Part shown: in pieces, positions 17,801 through 25,567 of the stretch | Numbering within the stretch: position 1 is the stretch's first letter | Layout: each line of letters opens with the position of its first letter | Assembly: GCA_020636935.1 (NCBI GenBank) | Contig: JACJWW010000014.1 | Location: forward strand, 1-50,930 | DNA length: 50,930 bases | Source of the DNA: Nocardioidaceae bacterium | GTDB lineage: Bacteria; Actinomycetota; Actinomycetes; Propionibacteriales; Nocardioidaceae | Reading direction: 5' to 3' | Translations under genes and position numbers: made by a program | The notes under the pieces: model-generated | The model's database searches: none | Seen by the model: the letters and a program-made list of their open reading frames with translations, nothing else | What the model was told of the DNA's origin: nothing

Positions 17801-20800
17801 GCCGCACCGGCTCCGTTGATCGTCCAGGTGCCTGAAACATCCGGATCACCTGCACGCTTGCAGGTCCAACCACCCGAGTAGGTGCGATTCGGATCAACCA
17901 CTCCATCAGGATCGGTGAGCACCTTGTTGAGCGCGATCGGGCCCCGAACTCGCTTGACATGGTTGGTGGCCGTGAAGGTATAGCTTCCGGTCGTGCTGGA
18001 GACCACCTGCGAGCCGGAGAATGTCGGCGCATCCCAAGCAAATGATGCGTCCGCCAAACCTTGGCCGGGCGTTGGGTTTGCCTCGGTGATTGAGCAATCA
18101 GATCCGAGGGGCACGTCAAGTTGCCCGGTGGCACCAGCCTTGACATCGATGGGGCCATAGGTCGTGGACACGCCGTTCAGGGAGCAAACCAGGCTCAACT
18201 TGAAGTCGATATTGCCAGTGTGGCCAGGAGGCGTGGTGTCCTGCACGACCTTCTTCAGGTTGACCTTCACCGTCTTGAGACTGATCGCATTGGTCACCGT
18301 GACCGACACAGCCTGTCCGTCGGTTACCGTGAAATGACCATTGTTCGGGGTGATCGTGGAGGAATCCCAGGTGAAGGGATTCTTCGCGGCCGGTTTGCCG
18401 GTCTCTGTCACCACGCAGTCGCTGCCATTGGGGATCAGCCCAGCAGCCACATTTGCCGTCTGGCCAGCCTTGGCAGTCAGATCACCGCTGATCGCAGACC
18501 CCGATTTCGGCGTGCAGACATAGTGGAAGGTGAAGTTGCCATCCTCAAAGGCGACTCCAGCTGCGCCACCGGTGACCGTCTTGCCAACTGAAAAGGCTCC
18601 GAAGGTGCGGCGTACCGGATCGATCACGGTGATTTCACCGGTGGAGTTCGCCTTGGTCAGCGTGACAGGTGACCCAATCGTGGGTGATCCCCAGATGTAC
18701 GACGCATCTCCTGCCGCCGGCGGCGCCGACGGCGCGTTCTCACCAGTCACCGAGCAGTCCGAGGTGAGCAGAATGTTGGTGCTCACGGTGTCGGAGCCAG
18801 CACCTGTGGTCGACCAATTTCCGGTGACCGCTGGGTCATTGCCGTATTTGCATGACCAAGTGCCGCTGAAGGTGACTCCGGCACCATTGTGGCCATCCAT
18901 ACCCTGCACGACCTTGGTCACCTTCAGGGTGCCATGGGCCCGCTGGACCGTATTGGTCACGTCAACTGAAACGGTCTGGTTCTTGGCAGAGATGGTCACA
19001 TTCTGATCACCCGGCTTTGGTGCCCATGCATAAGACTCATCGACCAACTGCCCTTGACTGAGAGCAGCCTCGGAGACCGAGCACGCCGTACCAACCGGCA
19101 AGTTGGGGGTGGTCCCGGAGCCGTTGGCATTGAGGTTGAAGGTGTTTGAGTAGTTGCCTGCCTGACCTTGCGCCGGGGCATTGCAGGAGACCGTGATCGG
19201 GAATGTAGCCGATCCATCCACGCCAGCAGCGGAGCCAGCGATCTTCTTGGTCACCTTCACCTGACCGAAGATCGGCACGGTGTGGTTGTGTACCGTGACC
19301 AACTTGGTCTCACCCGCAGGCACGGTTGGCGTGGCGGATGGGTCATAGGTTGGCGTGCCCCATTCATAGGCCGGAAGCAGGTTGCCGCTGGGGGCCACTT
19401 CGTCGACCGTGCACTGAGTGCGGGCAGGAACGGTGACACTCTCACTGCCGTTGTTGGCCAAAGTGACCTGCCCACTCTTGGTGCCACAGGTCCAGTTGAC
19501 CTTGAAGTTCTTGCCAGTGCCGCCGGTGTAGCCAGCCCCATCGACCTGCTTCGCGATCGTCAAGGTACCGGTCTCGCGCTTGAGCCAGTTCGTCAACTCA
19601 GCCGAGGCCAATTGACCCTTGACCACCGTGACTGGCGAGGTGGAGTAGCCATCCCAGGCCACGTCTGCGCCGACGAAATCCCCGGCCTGCGTGGTCTGGG
19701 TCGGCTCGGTCAACGCGCATGAAGCAGTCGCCGGCACACCCGTGATCGTGGTGGTGCCGTCCTTGGCCAAGTTGACCGTGCCGGTCTTGACCGTGTTGGC
19801 ACCGATCTTGCAGGTGTAGGTGATCGGGAAGGTGCGCGTCCCGCCGGTGTAGTCAGATACAGCAGCTCCTGGACGGGCGTCGATCCGCTTCGTGATCTTC
19901 AGGTCTCCGGAGTCCTGGGCGAAGGTGTTGGCGATCGCAACCGTCGGCACCTGGCCGTCGACGATCGTCGCCTGCTTGTTCGCTGGGTTGTACCCCGGGG
20001 CATTCCACGACCATGACGAGTCTGCCAAGTTGCCCGTGGGCTGGGTTTCGGTGACCGTGCAGATGGTGCCTGCGGGGTATTCCGGGCTCAGGTACGGCGT
20101 TGCTTGGGTAACCGTGAAGTTCACCGGACCAATCCCGCCCGTGCAGGTGTAAGTGCCGCTGAATGGTGTGCTGTTGGTGCCGGTGAAGCCACCTGCCGGG
20201 CCGGTCACCGACTTGGTGATCTGGAACTTGCCGCGGGCATAGCGGTTGTTCGCCGTACACGTGACATTGGCACCGTCAGCGATGGTGACATTGCCATTGG
20301 TGACCGCCACATTGCCGCCTGCTGCGGTCTTGCAGGACCAACCATCGAGCACATAGCCCGCCGGTCCACCACTCTCGCCCAGCGCATAGGTGCCAGCTGT
20401 GACCCGCTTGCCGGTCACGGACGCAGCACCCGAAGCTCCTGAGATCGGCGAAGGCCCATTGGCAGTGAGGGTCCATGCCGTTGGTTGTGCGCTGCCCCCA
20501 TCCACGGTCTTCTTCAAGGTCAGGCTGGCCTTGGGGGTGTAGGTGTTGGTGTAGGTGCAGGTGATCGGCTCGGCTGCCACGCTGGCGGGTTCGCCGGCCT
20601 CCAGCTTGAATGACCCTGCGGCGAGGTTCTTGTCCGTGATCGGCACGTTTGCGCCAGTGCCATCCGTACAGACAATGTCGGTCAACTCCCAGGTGTCAGC
20701 GCTTGGGACGGCTTCGTCGACCGTGACGGTCTCCCCCTGAATGAGCTCCGAGGCAGCAGTCTGGGCGGGAGTCGACTGGGTTGGAGTAAGGCTGAAGGAG

Positions 20801-21771
20801 CGATTGTCCCAAGGTGACCCCAAGCGATCGCTGCTACTGGTGAAGGCAAAGGTGGTGCTCGGGATGGTGGCACCGCTGATGGGCGTGGTCACCTGCTTCT
20901 TGATCACCAGGGAGCGCACCCTGGCCAAGGTGGCGTAGATGCAGGCCTTGGAAGAGTCGGACTCTTTGGTGAGGAACTGAGTGATCGTGTTGGCCGGCAT
21001 CGTGGTCGGGCAAGTGCTGCCGGTAACCGGACTGAAGCCATTGACGACCAACTTGTAGCTCGCCCCACCCTTGGTCAATATTTGATTGGGGATCTGATTG
21101 GTGAACACCACCTGGTCGGCGCAGCCATTGCTGTTGGGCCCATTCGGGAAGGCGCAGGGGCTGGCCTGGTTTGGGGTCTCCCACAGTCGCCAGTCGTAGG
21201 TCAACGTCGGGGTTGAGTCGAAGCCAAACAGCTTCACGTCGAGCTTGCCGGTGAAGTAGCTGGCGTAGGAGCCGTCGATCGGATTGTTGTAGTGGGTCAC
21301 CAAGGACAGCGGGAAGGGGGTGCCAACGGTCACGGACGATCCAGCAACAGGCGAGACACCTATTGCCGATTGCTTAGTTGTGTCCAAGCTAGACGGACAT
21401 CCGCTGCCACTGGGACGGCCGTGCGCAGTCAACGCCTCCTTGGGGTTGCTAATGAAGCCGGAGGCGCCGCCCGAACCCGCCACTTGGGGTGAACGCGTGG
21501 CATACCGGATGCAATTGTCGGAGTCCGTCCCGGATGCTGTCGTGTAGTCAGCCAAGGTGCCCTTGTGGTCACGCACTTGAGCCTGCACATCGGTCAGGTT
21601 GACCGTAGCTGCGTTTGCTGGAGAAGCGATCAATGTGATCGGCGCCAAGACGGCCGCCATCAACATGAAGGCAGACAACAGACTGATTGGGCGGCGGCGA
21701 CGATATTGGAAGGTCCTGAGGGCGCCCAGAAGGCCCTGTTGATCTTGTCGTGAATAGCCTCTGGTGTTCAT
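14872..21771 (-). CDS. Giant LPXTG-anchored surface protein with 13 DUF5979-like repeats
   Basis: A 2299-residue wall-anchored protein. Residues 1-54 are a long signal peptide (RRRR at 24-27, hydrophobic core, cleavage after ANA). Residues 55-285 are an N-terminal domain I do not recognise, a candidate ligand-binding tip. Two SpaA/prealbumin-like domains follow (about 288-513), then 13 repeats of about 110 residues (515-1966) resembling DUF5979, two DUF11-type domains (1967-2240), a Pro-rich linker and LPNTG (2263-2267) with a membrane helix and RRR tail for sortase. Each repeat has a Lys in its first strand, Glu after a Cys, and a late Asn or Asp, the pattern of Cna-B-type self-formed isopeptide bonds, plus two Cys. 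The likely role is adhesion or a rigid stalk. No sortase gene is in the window. Next to it is a lipoprotein gene, and the pair interrupts the ribosomal-protein cluster. Confidence 0.85.
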   Translation of the reverse strand: MNTRGYSRQDQQGLLGALRTFQYRRRRPISLLSAFMLMAAVLAPITLIASPANAATVNLTDVQAQVRDHKGTLADYTTASGTDSDNCIRYATRSPQVAGSGGASGFISNPKEALTAHGRPSGSGCPSSLDTTKQSAIGVSPVAGSSVTVGTPFPLSLVTHYNNPIDGSYASYFTGKLDVKLFGFDSTPTLTYDWRLWETPNQASPCAFPNGPNSNGCADQVVFTNQIPNQILTKGGASYKLVVNGFSPVTGSTCPTTMPANTITQFLTKESDSSKACIYATLARVRSLVIKKQVTTPISGATIPSTTFAFTSSSDRLGSPWDNRSFSLTPTQSTPAQTAASELIQGETVTVDEAVPSADTWELTDIVCTDGTGANVPITDKNLAAGSFKLEAGEPASVAAEPITCTYTNTYTPKASLTLKKTVDGGSAQPTAWTLTANGPSPISGASGAASVTGKRVTAGTYALGESGGPAGYVLDGWSCKTAAGGNVAVTNGNVTIADGANVTCTANNRYARGKFQITKSVTGPAGGFTGTNSTPFSGTYTCTGGIGPVNFTVTQATPYLSPEYPAGTICTVTETQPTGNLADSSWSWNAPGYNPANKQATIVDGQVPTVAIANTFAQDSGDLKITKRIDARPGAAVSDYTGGTRTFPITYTCKIGANTVKTGTVNLAKDGTTTITGVPATASCALTEPTQTTQAGDFVGADVAWDGYSTSPVTVVKGQLASAELTNWLKRETGTLTIAKQVDGAGYTGGTGKNFKVNWTCGTKSGQVTLANNGSESVTVPARTQCTVDEVAPSGNLLPAYEWGTPTYDPSATPTVPAGETKLVTVHNHTVPIFGQVKVTKKIAGSAAGVDGSATFPITVSCNAPAQGQAGNYSNTFNLNANGSGTTPNLPVGTACSVSEAALSQGQLVDESYAWAPKPGDQNVTISAKNQTVSVDVTNTVQRAHGTLKVTKVVQGMDGHNGAGVTFSGTWSCKYGNDPAVTGNWSTTGAGSDTVSTNILLTSDCSVTGENAPSAPPAAGDASYIWGSPTIGSPVTLTKANSTGEITVIDPVRRTFGAFSVGKTVTGGAAGVAFEDGNFTFHYVCTPKSGSAISGDLTAKAGQTANVAAGLIPNGSDCVVTETGKPAAKNPFTWDSSTITPNNGHFTVTDGQAVSVTVTNAISLKTVKVNLKKVVQDTTPPGHTGNIDFKLSLVCSLNGVSTTYGPIDVKAGATGQLDVPLGSDCSITEANPTPGQGLADASFAWDAPTFSGSQVVSSTTGSYTFTATNHVKRVRGPIALNKVLTDPDGVVDPNRTYSGGWTCKRAGDPDVSGTWTINGAGAATLSGVPAGGILLNSTCTPTEAALGTPPSADGSYYWDAPTLAAGTTQAGKTGTMTVTNKVLRHTGKLTVKKVLTGETSGYVGTGPQFKVAYTCNKKLPSQSDIIGDVTIAAGAAPVTLVDNVPVGWNCSIAEAPLPPGLLADASFAWGAPSVSDGGSVTVASTPTEVTVTNPITRVTGNFGVTKAIVADPGVVKSSAVFTGTYECKYDGQVVKSGTWSVTGSGAATMNPATTGLPATTKCTATENTPSESGLVDEGWTWDTPVVSADVTVGGGGPVVITVTNKPKRVYGALSVTKSFQGNDKVLVPGAKVNGVWSCKVGATTVANGVWELPAAGGTVALFKADGSIGDIKVPVTADCTVSEVTPSGGLVDGSYAWNAPSYNPANGQITLTRNGPNQVGVTNSVKRVYGSFEITKTIALPEGATKATGQIFTGTYQCVYGADAPVTGDWSITGEGSDVIDGILIGSECKVTGEGVPSGPPSADPSYVWDGHSVSPATVTVGTGETPVKLQVTNKTKRVSTGLSISKELAGDKAGEPAEQTYSMAYKCIDASGGEWTGSKSISAGETWETATNIPLGSGCEVTEGALPDVSPRNLWGPVGFTVTGGQNSSVTGQKVTFDLPASAGENGPTRVGVKVTNTLIRQGAGYILNKTADPASGTEVQPGDKVKYTVTVTSTGKGTVDDVTITDDLSEVNAYASLGNVQTSTGTAALVDGDNKLTWSLGTISGLGTTYTLTYEATVDDDAWGATLKNHVTGIGEGEQPPGECETCTTTTEHPVPPKWTLEKSSDPETGSMVETDTEVTYTLKVTNRSGTTALPAGTVISDNLEQVLNHAAWVGFVPGYSGTASQTGNALEWTLPAVPANSSLMLSYKVHVNSDAFLVQLTNVASGAGVSPPSTDCSTNEEEEVTCKTSTTHFTPAQVLPPVVNPPAPPAPGVKPPKGLPNTGGPGVGWIYGGAAMVLLGGGVLLFLRRRNQPEG
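15874..20229 (-). repeat. Thirteen diverged in-frame repeats of about 335 bp
   Basis: These encode residues 515-1966 of the surface protein. Units share first-strand K (ITK, VTK, VKK), a Cys in strands such as TYTC or TWSC, a second Cys in C-x-V-T-E, a Trp in SYAW or SFAW, and an ending VTN. Within the 13 units the Lys, the Glu and both Cys are kept in all. The closing Asn is kept in 12; the fifth unit has Asp (VIDPV). Units differ enough in sequence that recent duplication is unlikely. Confidence 0.8.
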
Positions 21772-22061
21772 CTTTCAGTCCCCCTAGACCTAGTTACGTC
21801 GGTCGTGGGGGTGGCCAGAAAACCCGAGTCCAGCTGCCATCCCCAAGACTTGACTCCTTGGGGAAAGTAGATGCCCGAGCTGCCCTCGAGTGCAATTGAG
21901 ACTGATGAAGGCCTCAGCTGCCGGAGGGGCATAAACCTACGAACTTGGACATAAAACCCTCAAAGTTCCGTAAATCTGTCTAGCCCGGCTCGGCGCATCT
22001 AGTTGACTAATACAAATGTTAATCATTTGAGCATCGGTGAGATGCGGGCTCTTGGATGGCT
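21772..22061. promoter_or_regulatory. Upstream region of the surface-protein gene
   Basis: This 290-base gap is less GC-rich than its surroundings. It contains a hairpin (CCCCAAG at 21841-21847 with CTTGGGG at 21857-21863) about 70 bases before the surface-protein start. A palindrome, CAAATGTTAATCATTTG (22013-22029), lies near the lipoprotein stop. On the minus strand, GGTTTTATGTCC and GGTTTATGCCCC form a near direct repeat around 21930-21960. I cannot assign a promoter with confidence and do not recognise a known riboswitch. Confidence 0.4.
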
Positions 22062-22958
22062 CTACTTCGGCATCGCGGGCAAACCCATGCCGAAGTTGCC
22101 GATCTGATCCTTGGATGGTGCAACCGCATTGACTGGAGTGCCGAAATTGCTCAACTTCATGGTTAGGTCAAGAGACTGCCCCTCGACCGGCAGACGCTGC
22201 GACACCTGGCGAGGCAGGTCGTTGGCGTCCATCCAGACATTCACGATCGCCTTCTTGGGCATGAAACGCTGCATCTGCTTGGGCATCTTCAGCCAATTCT
22301 TCATCGCGGCCGCGTCCATCGTGACTTGGTATTGCATTGTCTGAACCCCATCGATGACTGCGGGACCAATCCGCTTGAAAGCACCCGGAGTTTGCAACGA
22401 GACCAGCAACTGCGTTGGGTTGAGGAAGGACAGCGGCCCACTGAGCCCCATGCCCATTTCATTGTCTGGCAACAGCATCCAGGACTTGCTATTCGGTGCC
22501 TGCATTGGAGGCTTCACATAGGTCTTGCCGTCGACATAGATCATCTTCCAGGGGCCCATCATATTGATGCTTACGACGGCCTTGGGGTTGTCTTTGCTGA
22601 GGGTGGCCTCGCCAGTAGACGACACCTGCATGCCACCGAAGGCCGCCTTAGGAATCTCAAAATGCAGGCTCTTAGCTCGAGCTAGTGCCGCAGCTAGGCG
22701 CATGGGCATCGTTTGTGCGTTGAGAGTGGGCGCTGGCACGGTTGGGGCGGCGGATCCGACCTCCGTGGGCGTTGTGGTGGGAGGTGTGACGCTGGGCGAA
22801 GCTGCTTGGGTTGCAGGGGAGGCACTCGCGCTTGGTTGCAAACTCGCCTTCGGCTCGGCGCCGGCCGTCGACCCCTTGTCACCACATCCAGCCAGGCCCC
22901 AGCCGAGCAAGACGATCAGGGTGAGTGCCGTCGTACGGCGGGCGGTCATGGTCGACAT
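22062..22958 (-). CDS. LppX/LprG-like lipoprotein
   Basis: A predicted secreted lipoprotein of 298 residues. The signal peptide ends in the lipobox LAGC with the acylated Cys at residue 25. A Ser/Pro/Thr-rich linker (about 30-75) follows, then a folded domain with GMQVSSTGEATLSKDNPKAV, MIYVDGKTYVK and DGVQTMQYQVTMD. This arrangement resembles the LppX/LprAFG family of lipid-carrying lipoproteins, but the match is by pattern only. The ATG at 22958 has GGAG upstream; an in-frame TTG at 22997 is less likely. It is transcribed toward the surface-protein gene after the rplA terminator, so it may share that gene's regulation. Function in lipid or glycolipid handling is an inference. Confidence 0.7.
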   Translation of the reverse strand: MSTMTARRTTALTLIVLLGWGLAGCGDKGSTAGAEPKASLQPSASASPATQAASPSVTPPTTTPTEVGSAAPTVPAPTLNAQTMPMRLAAALARAKSLHFEIPKAAFGGMQVSSTGEATLSKDNPKAVVSINMMGPWKMIYVDGKTYVKPPMQAPNSKSWMLLPDNEMGMGLSGPLSFLNPTQLLVSLQTPGAFKRIGPAVIDGVQTMQYQVTMDAAAMKNWLKMPKQMQRFMPKKAIVNVWMDANDLPRQVSQRLPVEGQSLDLTMKLSNFGTPVNAVAPSKDQIGNFGMGLPAMPK

Positions 22959-22999
22959 CTGAGTGCTCCGAGTCTGCTGGTGTGATTTGAGGCGCAAAG

Positions 23000-23036
23000 A
23001 CGAAACTACCCGGCCGGGGCAAGCGGCCGGGTAGTT
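23000..23036 (-). terminator. Terminator after rplA
   Basis: AACTACCCGGCCG (23004-23016) and CGGCCGGGTAGTT (23024-23036) form a perfect 13-base stem with a 7-base loop, starting 24 bases after the rplA stop. On the minus strand TTCGTCTTTG follows. It separates the secE-nusG-rplK-rplA operon from the lipoprotein gene. Confidence 0.8.
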
Positions 23037-23060
23037 CGGTGGATCTGGGCTAGATCAGAC

Positions 23061-23774
23061 TCACGCGTCGTCGTCCGAGGCGACATTGCGAGTGCGATTG
23101 GGATCGATCTGGATACCAGGACCCATGGTCGTTGAGACCGTGATCTTCTTGATGTAGCGCCCCTTTGAGCTGGCTGGCTTCAACCGGAGCACCTCTTCGA
23201 GGGCCGCTGCGTAGTTTTCGGCCAGCTTGCCCCCCTCAAAAGAGGCCTTGCCGATGATGAAGTGCAAGTTGGCGTGACGATCAACACGGAACTCGATCTT
23301 GCCACCCTTGATGTCAGTCACGGCCTTGGCAACGTCTGGGGTCACGGTGCCGGTCTTGGGATTGGGCATCAGGCCACGCGGGCCGAGCACCCGGCCCAGA
23401 CGGCCTACCTTGCCCATCATGTCTGGGGTCGCCACCACTGCGTCGAAGTCGGTCCAACCACCATTGACCTTGTCGATGAGCTCGTCGCCACCGACGATGT
23501 CAGCGCCTGCTTCGCGGGCTGCATCAGCCTTCTCGGCATTGGCAAAAACCAAGACGCGTGCGGTCTTACCGGTGCCGTGGGGCAGGTTGACGGTGCCCCG
23601 CACGAGTTGGTCTGCCTTGCGTGGGTCAACGCCCAAACGCATCGACACGTCAACGGTCTCGTCGAACTTCTTCTTCGAGCCGTCCTTGGCGATCTTGATG
23701 GCGGCCAGCGGGCTATGGAGTTCGTCCTTGTCGAACTTCTCCGCGGCGGCACGGTAGGTCTTGCTGCGTTGCAT
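23061..23774 (-). CDS. rplA: Ribosomal protein uL1
   Basis: Forms the L1 stalk on 23S rRNA and assists release of deacylated tRNA; in many bacteria it also represses its own operon. The 237-residue product starts MQRSKTYRAAAEKFD with AAGGAAG 7 bases upstream, so I use the ATG at 23774 and not the upstream in-frame start at 23813. The family signature is GRLGRVLGPRGLMPNPKTGTV. It is the last gene of the operon after rplK, 67 bases away. Confidence 0.97.
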   Translation of the reverse strand: MQRSKTYRAAAEKFDKDELHSPLAAIKIAKDGSKKKFDETVDVSMRLGVDPRKADQLVRGTVNLPHGTGKTARVLVFANAEKADAAREAGADIVGGDELIDKVNGGWTDFDAVVATPDMMGKVGRLGRVLGPRGLMPNPKTGTVTPDVAKAVTDIKGGKIEFRVDRHANLHFIIGKASFEGGKLAENYAAALEEVLRLKPASSKGRYIKKITVSTTMGPGIQIDPNRTRNVASDDDA

Positions 23775-23841
23775 GTGAATCTTCCTTAAGGCTGAAGTTG
23801 TGGTCTGGGCCATGCAAGCCCCGCCACTTGGATGGGATGGA

Positions 23842-24270
23842 TCAGTCGGTGAGAACGCCCATGGAGCGGGCAGTGCCTTCGACGATCTTCATCGCCGCGT
23901 CGATGTCATTGGCATTGAGATCAGGCATCTTGGTCTCGGCGATCTCGCGCACTTGATCCTTGGTGAGCTTGCCGACCTTGTCCTTCTGGGGCACACCGGA
24001 GCCCTTGGCCACACCGGCAGCCTTCTTGATCAGCTCAGCCGCAGGAGGCGTCTTGGTGATGAAGTCGAAGGTGCGATCTTCATAGATGGTGATCTCGACT
24101 GGCACGACATTGCCGCGCATGGACTCCGTCTGGGCGTTGTAGGCCTTGCAGAAATCCATGATGTTGACGCCGTGGGGGCCCAGGGCCGTGCCCACGGGGG
24201 GTGCTGGAGTGGCTGCTCCAGCCTGCAACTGCACCTTGACCAGGGCAGCAATCTTCTTCTTTGGAGGCAT
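23842..24270 (-). CDS. rplK: Ribosomal protein uL11
   Basis: Part of the GTPase-associated centre with 23S rRNA; 142 residues, the normal length. It starts MPPKKKIAALVKVQLQAG. The Pro-rich N-terminal region (AATPAPPVGTALGPHGVNIMDFCKAYN) is the thiopeptide/RelA contact region. The C-terminal rRNA-binding domain carries GVAKGSGVP and GTARSMG. It lies between nusG and rplA in the standard order. Confidence 0.97.
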   Translation of the reverse strand: MPPKKKIAALVKVQLQAGAATPAPPVGTALGPHGVNIMDFCKAYNAQTESMRGNVVPVEITIYEDRTFDFITKTPPAAELIKKAAGVAKGSGVPQKDKVGKLTKDQVREIAETKMPDLNANDIDAAMKIVEGTARSMGVLTD

Positions 24271-24345
24271 TCCTTCGTCCTTCTTTGTTGTTGCGTTGTG
24301 GTCAAACGAGCCGGACCGGCTCTGCCACTTGGTTTTGAGCTTCGC

Positions 24346-25122
24346 CTAGACCTTTTGGATCTGGTTGAAGCTCAGATCAACCGGGGTCTCCCGGCCGAAA
24401 ATCTCTACGAGAGCCTTGACGCGCTGACCCTCGACATTGATCTCTGTGATGGTGGCATGCATCGTGGCGAAAGGCCCATCGATGACCATCACGGAGTCAT
24501 CGACGCTGAAGTCGGTCGTGGCTGCCGGGCGCGACTTGCTCGGGGCAGCCCCACCCTTCGCCGTACTGGCTGCATCGGCCTCAGCCTCGGCTGCTGCTGC
24601 TTCGGCCTGCACTGCGGGCGCAAGCATGCGCTCGACTTCATCGAGAGTGAGTGGCACTGGGTCATGGCTGGTGCCGACAAAGCCGGTGACCGATGGCGTA
24701 TGCCGCACAGCAGACCAAGACTCGTCATCGAGATCCATCCGGACCAACACATAGCCTGGCAGTGATGGCTTGGTGCGCACCTTGCGCTGGCCATTCTTGA
24801 TCTCGGCCACCTCTTCGGTGGGCACCACGATCTCGTGGATATAGGCCTCCATGTTGAGCGAGGTGACCCGGTTTTCGAGGTTCAGTTTGACTCGGTTTTC
24901 CATGCCTGCATAGGTGTGGATCGCAAACCAGTCGCCTGGCTTGGCGCGGAGTGCCTCACGGAACTCCTCCAGGGGGTCTACAGGAGTGGCCTCTTCGGTC
25001 TCGACGACCGTTTCAGCTTCACTGGCGCCCTCGATCACAGCCTCGTCCTGGTCGACAGCCTCGGCCGGCTCAGCGGTCTCGACGTCGTCGCCAATGGGCT
25101 GCTCATCGATTTGATCAGACAC
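24346..25122 (-). CDS. nusG: Transcription termination/antitermination factor NusG
   Basis: Elongation factor that binds RNA polymerase through its NGN domain and ribosomal S10 or Rho through its KOW domain. The product is about 258 residues. An acidic N-terminal extension of about 60 residues (common in actinobacteria) is followed by the NGN domain (WFAIHTYAGMENRVK to SVTGFVG), an Ala/Glu-rich linker and the KOW domain (DDSVMVIDGPFATMHATITEIN). I prefer the GTG at 25122 because AAGGA is 7 bases upstream; the in-frame GTG at 25128 is too close to it. It follows secE by about 40 bases. Confidence 0.95.
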   Translation of the reverse strand: MSDQIDEQPIGDDVETAEPAEAVDQDEAVIEGASEAETVVETEEATPVDPLEEFREALRAKPGDWFAIHTYAGMENRVKLNLENRVTSLNMEAYIHEIVVPTEEVAEIKNGQRKVRTKPSLPGYVLVRMDLDDESWSAVRHTPSVTGFVGTSHDPVPLTLDEVERMLAPAVQAEAAAAEAEADAASTAKGGAAPSKSRPAATTDFSVDDSVMVIDGPFATMHATITEINVEGQRVKALVEIFGRETPVDLSFNQIQKV

Positions 25123-25162
25123 AGACACTTCCTTGTTACTCCCTAAAACTCACTCGTTGACG

Positions 25163-25375
25163 TCAGCCGAAGATCTTGAAGACCAGTTTGCCCAAGCCCA
25201 GATCAAGCAACGAAACATAGGCGATGAGCACCAGCACGAAGACGAGGACGACAATCAGGTAGGTGACCAACTCCTGTTGGGTCGGCCAGACGACTTTGCG
25301 CAACTCCGCCACGACCTGCCGATAGAAGGTCAGCGGGCTGGTGCGCTCTGACTTGGTCGTAGTGCCTTCGGCCAT
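25163..25375 (-). CDS. secE: Preprotein translocase subunit SecE
   Basis: Small membrane subunit of the SecYEG channel, 70 residues. A short cytoplasmic segment with the conserved FYRQVVAELRKVVWPTQQELV is followed by one membrane helix (TYLIVVLVFVLVLIAYVSL). The single-helix form is usual outside the enterobacteria. I use the ATG at 25375 (MAEGTTTKSERTS); the ribosome site is weak. It lies just downstream of tRNA-Trp and upstream of nusG, the standard order. Confidence 0.95.
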   Translation of the reverse strand: MAEGTTTKSERTSPLTFYRQVVAELRKVVWPTQQELVTYLIVVLVFVLVLIAYVSLLDLGLGKLVFKIFG

Positions 25376-25416
25376 GACCACATCACCGTCCAATCCAATC
25401 GATCCAACATTTCTCG

Positions 25417-25489
25417 CAGGGCACGAGGGACTTGAACCCCCAACCTTCGGTTTTGGAGACCGATGCTCTGCCAGTTGAGCTAGTGCCCT
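25417..25489 (-). tRNA. tRNA-Trp (anticodon CCA)
   Basis: A 73-base cloverleaf: acceptor AGGGCAC/GTGCCCT with discriminator G, anticodon loop CTCCAAA closed by CGGT/ACCG, and T-loop TTCAAGT. No CCA is encoded. It lies 41 bases upstream of secE on the same strand, as in most actinobacteria. Confidence 0.97.
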
Positions 25490-25536
25490 TCGGTGATCCG
25501 GGCATGACAAAGCATGGCGCGATCCACCAAATGAGG

Positions 25537-25566
25537 AGTGTACGCAGTCGGGTGCCAACAAGTCGA
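25537..25566 (-). promoter_or_regulatory. Predicted promoter of tRNA-Trp and the secE operon
   Basis: On the minus strand TCGACT (25561-25566), an 18-base spacer and TACACT (25537-25542) lie about 48 bases upstream of the tRNA. The -10 is identical to that predicted for rplJL. It partly overlaps the divergent aminotransferase promoter. Confidence 0.5.
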
Positions 25567-25567
25567 A

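Noticed and set aside
21772..22061. Cyclic-dinucleotide or other riboswitch before the surface-protein gene
   Set aside because: Only one 7-bp hairpin is evident; I see none of the conserved GEMM or ydaO core sequences.
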